From Myxococcales bacterium (GTDB lineage: Bacteria > Myxococcota_A > Bradymonadia > REDH01), in the NCBI GenBank assembly GCA_020633625.1, contig JACKDJ010000054.1, forward strand, positions 1 through 14,947: a DNA stretch of 14,947 nt, given 5' to 3'. The stretch's first letter is position 1; every line of letters begins with the position of its first letter. A program made the position numbers and the translations under genes. Below are positions 1 through 5,948 of this stretch, in pieces. The notes under the pieces were generated by a model. It made no database searches. It was given only the letters and a program-made list of their open reading frames with translations, and had not been told where the DNA came from.

Positions 1-453
1 CCGGTCGCGGCCGCGCCGGTTCCTGAGCCGCCGCCGACGACGCCGTCGCTCGCCGATCGCGTCCGGGCTCGGCTGGCCGAGTCGCTCGCCGCCGCGAAGC
101 CCGAGCCGGCGGCGGCTCCGGCGACGCCCGAGAGCGAGACGCCGCCGACGACGGCGAAGACGGACGTCGAGCTCGAGACGGCGAAGACGAAGCTCGCGGA
201 GCAGCGCGCGGCCTACCTCGACACGCTCCTCGCGGACGTGAACGACGACGCGCGCGATTTCGCCAAGTTCAAGATCGGGGAGGTCGACCCCTTCACGCCC
301 GAGGGCGCGAAGTCGGTCGACGACTGGAAGAAGGCCAACCCGACGCACCTGAAGCCGTCCGCCGTCGTGCCACGCGACGGGAAGACGGAGGGACGTCAAC
401 AGCCGGTGCGCAACGGGTCCAAGCTCCTGCGCGTCGTCGCCGGAGGGCGCTGA
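1..453 (+). CDS. Probable capsid scaffolding-type protein, C-terminal part (5' end outside window)
   Basis: The frame is open from the first base to a TGA at 451-453, so the window holds only the last 150 residues and no start codon; a GTG at 238 is internal. The first 50 or so residues are rich in Pro, Ala, Glu and Thr and look disordered. They are followed by a charged helical stretch (about residues 54-95) and a basic tail ending in VVAGGR. A disordered linker followed by a charged helical C-terminus, placed two genes before the major capsid protein, fits a scaffolding protein or the scaffold part of a protease-scaffold, which help assemble the procapsid. That role is inferred from position and composition only; a minor head protein is an alternative. 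The reading frame is sound because the protein-like sequence runs without interruption into the TGATG overlap with the next gene. Confidence 0.6.
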   Translation, partial: PVAAAPVPEPPPTTPSLADRVRARLAESLAAAKPEPAAAPATPESETPPTTAKTDVELETAKTKLAEQRAAYLDTLLADVNDDARDFAKFKIGEVDPFTPEGAKSVDDWKKANPTHLKPSAVVPRDGKTEGRQQPVRNGSKLLRVVAGGR

Positions 454-902
454 TGGGCACCGAGGAGTCCACCAAGCAGGCCGAAGCGGCAGCGCCCGTC
501 AGCGCGCTCGAGCAACTGCTCGCGATGCCGGCCGACAAGCGCGTCGCGCTGCGCATCGGCACCGAGCGCCAGGGCGAGCACTTCGACGAGATCCGCAACC
601 GCGACCCGAAGACGCACTACTTCATCCTCGACGTGACGGGACTCCCGGCGACCGAGGCGAACGGCTGGCGGATGGTGCTCGCCGAGCAGGGCTACAGCCC
701 GCTCGCCGGGCCGTACTACCGCGGCCCGGTGCGCGCCGAGAGCGTCGTGAATCGCCCCGGGGCCGAGCTCTGGGGGATGCCGATGACGGCGTGGACCGAG
801 CTCAAGAAGGCGCGCCGCCGGGCGGCCCAGGCGAACCCCATGCACCGGCGCGTCAACGCGGGCCGCGTCATGACCTACGACCCCTACGCGATCCAGGACT
901 GA
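453..902 (+). CDS. Hypothetical head-region protein, 149 aa
   Basis: I do not recognise this protein. It starts at an ATG that shares one base with the preceding stop (TGATG) and has a good Shine-Dalgarno, GGAGGG at 442-447, five bases upstream. The first 25 residues are Glu/Ala-rich and probably flexible. The middle (about residues 35-95) looks folded, with aromatic patches such as THYFILDV and SPLAGPYYRG. The C-terminal 40 residues carry a basic cluster (KKARRRAAQ) and end YDPYAIQD. No signal peptide or membrane segment is seen. Lying between a scaffold-type gene and the major capsid gene, it is probably a head assembly or minor virion protein, but nothing in the sequence gives a specific function. 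Confidence 0.75.
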   Translation: MGTEESTKQAEAAAPVSALEQLLAMPADKRVALRIGTERQGEHFDEIRNRDPKTHYFILDVTGLPATEANGWRMVLAEQGYSPLAGPYYRGPVRAESVVNRPGAELWGMPMTAWTELKKARRRAAQANPMHRRVNAGRVMTYDPYAIQD

Positions 903-912
903 GGAGAGCCCG

Positions 913-1881
913 ATGGCGAACGATTTTGCCGACCTCGAGCGCGAGACCAACATCCGCGTCGGGAAGGTCCTCGAGACGAAGCAGCGCGAGTTCCTCAACA
1001 TCTGCGACCCCATCTTCGTCGGCGACGGCGCGGAGGACTACGTCGAGCGCCGCGCCTACGGGAAGAATTCCTGGTCGGCGCGAACGCCCGGGACGCCCCC
1101 GGCGCCCGAGTCGATGAAGAGCGGGAAGAGCACCACGTCGCCCACGCCGTACGAGAAGCTCCGCCAGTTCGACAAGGGCGACGTCCACCGGCACCCGGAG
1201 ATCGTGCTCGACTCCGTCGACGACTTCGTCGACGGGTGGCTCGACGACCTCGAGACGGCGTGGTGGTTCGCCCTCCTCAACGCCGACACCATCCTGCATC
1301 CGCTCAACGGCAAGGCCGAGCTGAACGGTGGCGCCGCGGCGTACTTCGCCGACGTCTTCACCGTCGCCCCCGTCGGCGGCGGCGCGAGCTTCTCGCAGAA
1401 GAACCTCTTCTCCGACTCGCTCTCGGCGGCCAACCTCGCCGCCGACCGTGAGGAGCGGGCGGTCTACCGGACGCTCGGCGGCGACCGCGCGCCGATGCCG
1501 AGCTCGGAGGCCCGCCTCTTCGCGGTGTCGCCGATCTTCCCGACGGCGGTGAACCTCACGAAGCGCCAGGCGGAGATCTACGACGGCAGCGGCCTGCAGC
1601 TCGGCGGCTTCACCGACCTGATCCCCGTCCGGGTCCCCGGCGGCGTGACGACCTCGACGACGGCCTGGGGGCTCATCTGGAGCCGGATGCGCACGCTCGA
1701 GGGCCCGAACGGCGCGCAGCAGACGAAGTTCTGCCCGATCATGCCGGTCATCCGCGAGGACTTCTACATCTCGGTCGGCAGCCCGACCGACAACCCGGTC
1801 GTCAACGTCCTCGGGTACGGCTCGTACTCGTTCCACTACCTCATCGACGGCGACCAGGACTTCCAGCTCCACAAGTCCTGA
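913..1881 (+). CDS. Major capsid protein (HK97-fold, possibly Mu gpT-like)
   Basis: This 322-residue protein is the best candidate for the subunit of the icosahedral shell. Its size is close to Mu gpT (about 305 aa), and the layout resembles that family: a central segment with a run like QKNLFSDSLSAANLAADRE (residues ~163-181), then a variable loop, then a hydrophobic strand LFAVSPIFPTAVNLTK (~202-217) where gpT-type proteins have their conserved VVP segment. The C-terminus is rich in beta strands and aromatics (GYGSYSFHYLIDG). The start is set by the strong Shine-Dalgarno GAGGAGAG at 901-908, four bases before ATG. It follows the scaffold-type gene and precedes a decoration-type gene, the usual order. 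Assignment to the gpT family is tentative; a different HK97-fold capsid family is possible, but the major capsid role is likely from size, position and ribosome-binding strength. Confidence 0.75.
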   Translation: MANDFADLERETNIRVGKVLETKQREFLNICDPIFVGDGAEDYVERRAYGKNSWSARTPGTPPAPESMKSGKSTTSPTPYEKLRQFDKGDVHRHPEIVLDSVDDFVDGWLDDLETAWWFALLNADTILHPLNGKAELNGGAAAYFADVFTVAPVGGGASFSQKNLFSDSLSAANLAADREERAVYRTLGGDRAPMPSSEARLFAVSPIFPTAVNLTKRQAEIYDGSGLQLGGFTDLIPVRVPGGVTTSTTAWGLIWSRMRTLEGPNGAQQTKFCPIMPVIREDFYISVGSPTDNPVVNVLGYGSYSFHYLIDGDQDFQLHKS

Positions 1882-1891
1882 CCAGCAAGCC

Positions 1892-1905
1892 CGGGCGGCC
1901 GCCCG
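1892..1905. promoter_or_regulatory. Perfect 14-bp palindrome between capsid and decoration genes
   Basis: CGGGCGGCCGCCCG is exactly self-complementary and lies 10 bases after the capsid stop codon. As RNA it could form a 5-bp G/C stem with a GGCC tetraloop. No T-run follows, so it is not a standard intrinsic terminator. The next gene's Shine-Dalgarno (GAGGAGAG, 1905-1912) begins at the last base of the palindrome. It may protect or attenuate the capsid mRNA, but in DNA this GC-rich chance is a real alternative. Confidence 0.4.
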
Positions 1906-1919
1906 AGGAGAGTCCGCTC

Positions 1920-2318
1920 ATGTCGACCACCGCGTACGACTTCAGCATCAACCGGCACCAGCTGAACCTGCCCCTCGTCGCGAACGCGACGAAGAAGGTG
2001 GTGTACACGGCCGGCCGCGACGAGAAGATCCTCGGGATCTCGCTCCTGGCGATGGCCGCGCCGACGTCGGCGAGCGGCACCGCCCTCTTCACGGCGGGGA
2101 AGGGCGCCGCGGCCGGGACGAACCTCCTCGGCTCGACGAACTTCAGCATCGAGACGCTGACCGACGGTGTGCGCTCGGAGATGACGCTCACGGCCACGAC
2201 GGCGGACCTCAACCTCTCCGAGGGCGACACGGTCGAGTTCAAGGTCGTCTCGAACAACGCGGACATGGTCGTCACCGGCGACAACCTCGGGATCCTCCTC
2301 GAGACGGTGGCGCGCTGA
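1920..2318 (+). CDS. Probable head decoration-type virion protein, 132 aa
   Basis: A small beta-rich protein directly after the major capsid gene. It starts at ATG 1920 behind GAGGAGAG (1905-1912), the same eight-base Shine-Dalgarno used by the capsid gene, which suggests high expression. The composition is Ala, Thr, Ser and Gly with alternating hydrophobic residues, and strand-like blocks such as KILGISLLAMAAP (residues ~38-50), MTLTATTADLNL (~82-93) and GDTVEFKVVS (~96-105). A short TxGDTVxF-type turn near the C-terminus is common in small phage beta-sandwich structural proteins. No signal peptide or membrane segment is present. Size and position fit a protein that binds the outside of the capsid lattice. 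I do not recognise a specific family, and a minor capsid or fibre protein is the alternative. Confidence 0.65.
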   Translation: MSTTAYDFSINRHQLNLPLVANATKKVVYTAGRDEKILGISLLAMAAPTSASGTALFTAGKGAAAGTNLLGSTNFSIETLTDGVRSEMTLTATTADLNLSEGDTVEFKVVSNNADMVVTGDNLGILLETVAR

Positions 2319-2340
2319 CGACGCAGGTCCGTAAGGGTCG

Positions 2341-2371
2341 AGCCCACACCTTCCGCCTGCACGGTGGGGCT
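2341..2371 (+). promoter_or_regulatory. RNA hairpin covering the apparent ribosome-binding site of the connector gene
   Basis: AGCCC (2341-2345) pairs with GGGCT (2367-2371), and CACC (2347-2350) pairs with GGTG (2363-2366), with A2346 bulged and a 12-nt loop. This gives nine pairs ending three bases before ATG 2375. The GGTGGGG that would serve as ribosome-binding site lies in the 3' arm, so folding would hide it. There is no T-run, so a terminator is unlikely. If translation really begins upstream at CTG 2315 the hairpin would simply be coding sequence. Confidence 0.4.
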
Positions 2372-2374
2372 GCG

Positions 2375-3199
2375 ATGACGGCCCCCACCGCGGTCGTCAC
2401 CCAACGAGACGGGACGGTCGTCGCGACGCCGACGGCCACCCCGGACACGACGGCGTCGACCGTCGACGGGACCGCCGCCGCGACAGACCGGATCCCGGTC
2501 TCCGACGCGAGCGGCTTCGTCGCCGGCCGCTGGTACGCCTGCACCGATGACGCCTTCGGGACCGCGCTCTTCGAGCTGTCGGCCGTCGAGGGTTCGACGC
2601 TGCGCCTGGTCGACCCGCTGCCGAGCATCCCATCCGACGGCGCCGCCGTGTTCGGCGTCGAGGTCGTGGTCACGGTCGCCGCCATCGACGAGCTCGGCGA
2701 GGGCTTCCTGCTCGAAGTCGTCGACGACGGCGACGGCGGGACCGGCCAGCAGGTGACCCAGGACTTCGACGTCTCCCGGTACACCTTCACCGAGCCCGTG
2801 CAGCCCGAGCACGTCTGCACGTACATCTCGCGCACCTGGCCGAGCGAAGTCGACATGATCTCGGACGGGCGTCTGCATCGGCGGATCGCGCAGCAGTCGA
2901 ACGACGCCCTCGCCGCGCGGCTCGCCCCCGCCGAGCGTCGCCTCGAGCGCTACTGGTCCCCGTCGGTGCTCGCGGAGCCCGGGCGGATCCTCATGCAGAT
3001 CATCCTCGCGGACGTGCACCGCCTCATCCCGATGCACGAGTCCGACCGGAACGAGTACGTGCGCGGGCTCCGCTTCGAGCTGAAGGACCGGATCTCCGAC
3101 CTCCTCGTCGCGCCCGCGAAGTACGACCAGGACGGCGACGGCACCATCGACGAGGACGAGAAGGACGGGTTCAACGCTGTCATCGGTCGCGGCCTGTGA
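2375..3199 (+). CDS. Head-tail connector-type protein with EF-hand-like loop, 274 aa
   Basis: The protein has two parts. Residues ~1-125 are beta-rich, with a block RIPVSDASGF..GRWYA near 39-55 of a kind seen in phage structural proteins. Residues ~145-245 are helical and charged, with SNDALAARLAPAERRLERYW and a long amphipathic stretch to RISDLL; a helical bundle of this sort is typical of small head-tail connector (adaptor) proteins that sit under the portal. Residues 251-262 read DQDGDGTIDEDE, an exact EF-hand calcium-loop pattern (D1, D3, D5, G6, I8, E12). Position after the capsid and decoration genes and before the completion and terminator proteins supports the connector role. Start: ATG 2375 is the first conventional start, but the 20 codons upstream back to CTG 2315 also look protein-coding. 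The stop overlaps the next gene's GTG. Function is inferred from fold pattern and order. Confidence 0.65.
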   Translation: MTAPTAVVTQRDGTVVATPTATPDTTASTVDGTAAATDRIPVSDASGFVAGRWYACTDDAFGTALFELSAVEGSTLRLVDPLPSIPSDGAAVFGVEVVVTVAAIDELGEGFLLEVVDDGDGGTGQQVTQDFDVSRYTFTEPVQPEHVCTYISRTWPSEVDMISDGRLHRRIAQQSNDALAARLAPAERRLERYWSPSVLAEPGRILMQIILADVHRLIPMHESDRNEYVRGLRFELKDRISDLLVAPAKYDQDGDGTIDEDEKDGFNAVIGRGL

Positions 3200-3861
3200 C
3201 GCCGCGCATCCGGATCAAGGTCGTCCCGCACGGGCTCCTCGCCGAGCACGAGATCCGACTCGCGGCGCCGCTGCGCGAGATCGCGACCTTCCTCGCTGAA
3301 GCCGTGCGTGCGCGCCAAGCCTCCGGCCAGGGCGCGACGAGCATCAACGCCCCGCTCAAGGAGTCGAAGGGCCGGGTCTGGGTCTCGCCGAAGAAGCCGC
3401 AGCCGCAGGCCGAGAAGTACCGGGTGAAGCACGGACCCTTCAAGGGATGGGCGGTCTACCCGTCCGTCGCGGTCCTGAACGGGCTCCTCGGCGCGCCTGC
3501 GCCAGGGGAGCCGCGCGAGTACGCCAAGACCCACGAGCTCTGGGACAAGCACTTCCGCGTCTACCAGGTGAGCCCCAACCACGTGCGGAACTACTTCTGG
3601 GGGACGCACAAGGGCTCCGGCCTCCGCGCCTCGGCGCTCGCGCGCATCATCCAGCGCGGCAGCCCCGGGATCCTCGAGCCGACGGTCGAGGAGCTCGAGA
3701 CGGCGCAGACCATGTGGCTCGAGTCGGTCACCGACCAGCTCCGCGACACGCTCGACGTCGCGAACCGGTCCTTCCAGTTCCGGAAACGGGCCGTGTCGAC
3801 CACACGCGCCATCACCAAGATCCGGTCCGGGAAGGTGTCGAAGCGGAGGGTGCGCCGATGA
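3196..3861 (+). CDS. Tail-completion/virion morphogenesis-type protein, 221 aa
   Basis: It begins at a GTG overlapping the previous stop (GTGA) with no clear Shine-Dalgarno, so it is probably translated by coupling. The first 40 residues are a strand then a helix (LREIATFLAEAVRAR). The middle is basic with aromatics (PSVAVLNGLLG at ~91-101; QVSPNHVRNYFWGTHKGSG at ~122-140). A later helix contains ASALARIIQRGSPGIL, resembling the region near the C-terminus of phage tail-completion proteins, and the end is strongly basic (KVSKRRVRR). Together with its place between connector and terminator genes, this suggests a protein that joins the finished head to the tail. No family is identified with certainty; a minor neck protein is an alternative. 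Confidence 0.55.
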   Translation: MTPRIRIKVVPHGLLAEHEIRLAAPLREIATFLAEAVRARQASGQGATSINAPLKESKGRVWVSPKKPQPQAEKYRVKHGPFKGWAVYPSVAVLNGLLGAPAPGEPREYAKTHELWDKHFRVYQVSPNHVRNYFWGTHKGSGLRASALARIIQRGSPGILEPTVEELETAQTMWLESVTDQLRDTLDVANRSFQFRKRAVSTTRAITKIRSGKVSKRRVRR

Positions 3862-4298
3862 GGGTCGACGGCTGCCGGGCGGCGCTCAAGACCGTCGTGG
3901 AGAGCACCGCGGCCGATGTCGACCCGCGCCGCGTCTCCACGCTGCGCGTCGTCGAGGCGGGCCAGCGCGACGTGCGCGCACCGAGCGACGGCGTGGTCAC
4001 CATCAAGCTGACTGCCGGGCCGTCGCGGTACGAGGCCTGCTACGCCGGCGACGTCTTCGATGTCGAGTTCGACCTGACCGCGCACTTCCGCGCGGCGCCC
4101 AACGTCGAGGACCGCGCCGGCATGGTCATGGAGCGTCTCGGCGCCCGCCTGTGCACGGCGGTCGGCGGCGGCCTCGACATCGTCGAGACGGGCGACCCAT
4201 CGGCGCCGGTCGAGAACGATGGTCAGGTCGAGATCTCGCTTCCGGTCCGCTGCATCTACCGCGTCGGCTCCGACGTCATCAACAACACCGCGGCCTGA
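3858..4298 (+). CDS. Tail terminator-type protein, 146 aa
   Basis: The start is ATG 3858, overlapping the previous stop by four bases (ATGA), with GGAGGG (3845-3850) seven bases upstream. A longer open frame reaches back to 3447, but that part is an arginine-rich shadow of the preceding gene. The protein opens with a helix (CRAALKTVVEST). Next come a beta stretch (VSTLRVVEAG, VVTIKLTAG), a YAGDVFDVEFDLTAHFRA strand pair (residues ~56-73), a helix (EDRAGMVMERLGARL) and a last strand pair ending VEISLPVRCIYRVG. Alpha/beta architecture, about 145 residues and a location just before the tail tube match tail terminator proteins, which cap the tube and stop its polymerisation. Family identity is inferred from these features. 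Confidence 0.6.
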   Translation: MRVDGCRAALKTVVESTAADVDPRRVSTLRVVEAGQRDVRAPSDGVVTIKLTAGPSRYEACYAGDVFDVEFDLTAHFRAAPNVEDRAGMVMERLGARLCTAVGGGLDIVETGDPSAPVENDGQVEISLPVRCIYRVGSDVINNTAA

Positions 4299-4307
4299 GA
4301 GGACACC

Positions 4308-5507
4308 ATGGGACGGGGCACAACGATCGTGGGGAAGGTGCTGCTCAAGCAGCAGGCGGCGAAGGGGACCGCGGTGTCGTCGTGGTCGGCCGAGGACGCC
4401 GTCTTTGCGAAGCTCTTCATCCCGCCTCGCGGCGCCGAAGTCATCGCGCCCGAGGGCTTCCTCGGTGGCTTTCACCAGGGGCCGACGATCCAGGGCAGCA
4501 AGGCCGGCCAAGACGTCGTGATGGAGATCCCGCTCCCGTCGCTGACCGACAGCCCGAGTGCGGCCGACCCGACGCCTCACCACCTCGCGCTCGCGATGGG
4601 AGACGCTCTCGGCGGTCTGTCGACGGATGGCTTCCAGAGCGACCTCACGAGCGGCAGCGACGCGAGCAACATCCACGTGACCACGGGCGTCGAGGATCAC
4701 TCGGGGCACGCCATCCTCGTGCCGCAGACGGGGGCCTCGTACAGCTACGGCATCGGCTGGATCAAGAGCCACACGACCAACGTGTACGGGCTCGTCAACG
4801 CGCTCGCCGGGACGCCGGCGGCGAGCGGCACCCTCTACGGGAGCTCGGTCGCCTACCTCGACACGGCGCAGCCGGCGAAGGTCTGGACGCTCGCGCACAC
4901 CCTCGGTGTCGTCGGCGGCACGAAGTACTACGACGGGACCGTCATCAAGGCGTCGCTCGTGGGCAGCAACGGCAAGCCCACGGCGGTGAAGCTGACGATC
5001 CGATTCCCGACGTGGGACCCCATCGCGGCGGCGAGCATCGCGCCGTACGCCTACAGCCACCCGATGGCACCCATCATCGAGGGGCCCGTGGGCGGCCGCT
5101 TCGTGGTGCCCGAGAAGAACACGGGCGGCACGGTCGGCGTCGCCATGTCGACCCTAGACATCACGTGCGAGGTGGAGGAGGAGCCGGACTGGTCGCGGCC
5201 GAGCGGCGTCAGCTGCTACAACGTCGTCGACCGGAAGGCGCTCTGGACCATCGACGTGCCGATCGCCGACGTGCAGGACATGTACGACGTAGGCGACGAG
5301 CTCGACCCGCTGCAGGCGGACTTCTGCGCGATCCCGGGCAAGGCCTTCGGGATCCTCATGGGCGCCCCGATCGTCGTCGCGCAGTCCCCGATCCAGCCGC
5401 TTGGGAAGCTCATCGGCCAGCGGATCCAGGTCGCGCCGGGGATCTACACCGGCGACACGGAGACGACCGCGCCCGCCGGCACCTTCCTCCGCACCTTCTT
5501 CGGCTGA
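4308..5507 (+). CDS. Major tail tube protein, 399 aa
   Basis: The largest protein of the shaft region and the only candidate for the tube subunit. It starts at ATG 4308 after GAGAGGA (4297-4303). The sequence is Gly, Thr, Ser and Ala-rich with many strand-like segments and few Cys, as expected of a beta-barrel tube subunit. Near the N-terminus GTTIVGKVLLKQQAAKG resembles the opening of other phage tube proteins, where an early strand precedes a loop. Residues ~210-235 (TVIKASLVGSNGKPTAVKLT) look like a core hairpin, and the C-terminal part (~300-399) may be an extra domain, since simple tube proteins are usually 150-250 residues. It lies between the terminator-type gene and the chaperones, with no sheath-like gene anywhere, so the tail should be non-contractile. 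The role rests on order and composition. Confidence 0.7.
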   Translation: MGRGTTIVGKVLLKQQAAKGTAVSSWSAEDAVFAKLFIPPRGAEVIAPEGFLGGFHQGPTIQGSKAGQDVVMEIPLPSLTDSPSAADPTPHHLALAMGDALGGLSTDGFQSDLTSGSDASNIHVTTGVEDHSGHAILVPQTGASYSYGIGWIKSHTTNVYGLVNALAGTPAASGTLYGSSVAYLDTAQPAKVWTLAHTLGVVGGTKYYDGTVIKASLVGSNGKPTAVKLTIRFPTWDPIAAASIAPYAYSHPMAPIIEGPVGGRFVVPEKNTGGTVGVAMSTLDITCEVEEEPDWSRPSGVSCYNVVDRKALWTIDVPIADVQDMYDVGDELDPLQADFCAIPGKAFGILMGAPIVVAQSPIQPLGKLIGQRIQVAPGIYTGDTETTAPAGTFLRTFFG

Positions 5508-5519
5508 CAGGAGCTCGAC

Positions 5520-5918
5520 GTGGAGATCATCCTCTTCAAGAAGACCGACCGCGGCACGGCGGTGCTCGAGCCCGCCACGACGAAGGACGGGAAGCCCGAC
5601 CAGTTCGGTCAGTGGCGGCAGCTCATGCTCGGCGAGACCCGCCCCGAGGACACGCTCTGCGCGACCTTCGTCGGGCTCAACGACTACGAGCTCGCCGGCT
5701 GCCTCGGGGGCACGTCCGGCCAGAACGCCGTCGCGGTGACGGAGCTCGCGGTGACGGAGCTCGCCGGCCCCGGTCTCGAGGAGCCGCCCGAGGGCGAGAC
5801 GGCCGAGGCGCGCAAGGCGCGTGTGAAGCGGAACCTCGAGCGCCTCGGGGTGCTGCGCCGGATCCGCCTCGGGTCCCTCATCGTCGCGCTCTCGCAGGTG
5901 GCCGAGGGCCCTCAGTAG
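5520..5918 (+). CDS. Tail assembly chaperone, short (G-type) product, 132 aa
   Basis: It lies between the tail tube and tape-measure genes, the usual place of lambda G-like chaperones, which bind the tape measure and tube subunits during tail assembly and are not in the virion. The start is GTG 5520 with AGGAG (5509-5513) six bases upstream. Residues 1-65 form the likely folded domain (MEIILFKKTDRG at the start, ATFVGLNDYELAGCLGG at ~48-64). Residues 72-81 hold a tandem AVTEL AVTEL repeat, then an acidic linker and a basic helix (EARKARVKRNLERLGVLRR). Length is close to lambda gpG (140 aa). The gene ends at TAG 5916 just after the slippery heptamer GGGCCCT, so a share of ribosomes should shift to the -1 frame. 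Protein function is inferred from order, length and the frameshift element. Confidence 0.7.
   Translation: MEIILFKKTDRGTAVLEPATTKDGKPDQFGQWRQLMLGETRPEDTLCATFVGLNDYELAGCLGGTSGQNAVAVTELAVTELAGPGLEEPPEGETAEARKARVKRNLERLGVLRRIRLGSLIVALSQVAEGPQ
5731..5764 (+). repeat. 15-bp tandem duplication inside the chaperone gene
   Basis: GCGGTGACGGAGCTC occurs twice without a mismatch at 5733-5747 and 5748-5762, and the 15-base periodicity extends two bases each way. It encodes AVTEL twice in the linker region. The unit is a multiple of three, so the frame is kept; it is probably a recent slippage event. Confidence 0.85.
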
Positions 5919-5948
5919 CCGACCGCTGCTACGCCCTCCTGTGGTCGG
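5906..5948 (+). promoter_or_regulatory. Predicted -1 programmed ribosomal frameshift element (slippery heptamer plus stem-loop)
   Basis: G GGC CCT (5906-5912) has the X XXY YYZ form in the frame of the short chaperone, where codons GGC and CCT can slip back to GGG and CCC. A 6-nt spacer (CAGTAG, including the stop) follows. Then CCGACCGC (5919-5926) pairs with GTGGTCGG (5941-5948): eight pairs including one G-U, closing a 14-nt loop. After the shift, translation continues as SVADRC in the frame that stays open to 6226. GCCC in the loop (5933-5936) could also pair with GGGC (5956-5959) as a pseudoknot. Position matches the known G/GT frameshift of siphoviruses. Confidence 0.7.

Noticed and set aside
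3591..5060. Minus-strand open frame of 489 codons
   Set aside because: It runs antisense to three well-supported genes, is Arg/Val/Asp-rich as expected of a complementary shadow, and no start signal or neighbouring minus-strand gene supports it.
4151..5911. Very long + strand open frame (about 690 codons to 6226) overlapping the tail tube and chaperone genes
   Set aside because: The part before 5912 is Arg/Gly/His-rich low-complexity translation typical of an off-frame in GC-rich DNA. Only the segment after 5912 looks like protein, and that is explained by the frameshift.
5915..5932. Shorter hairpin GTAGC/GCTAC overlapping the chaperone stop
   Set aside because: Its spacing of two bases from the heptamer is too short for a frameshift stimulator, and it competes with the longer, better-placed stem at 5919-5948.
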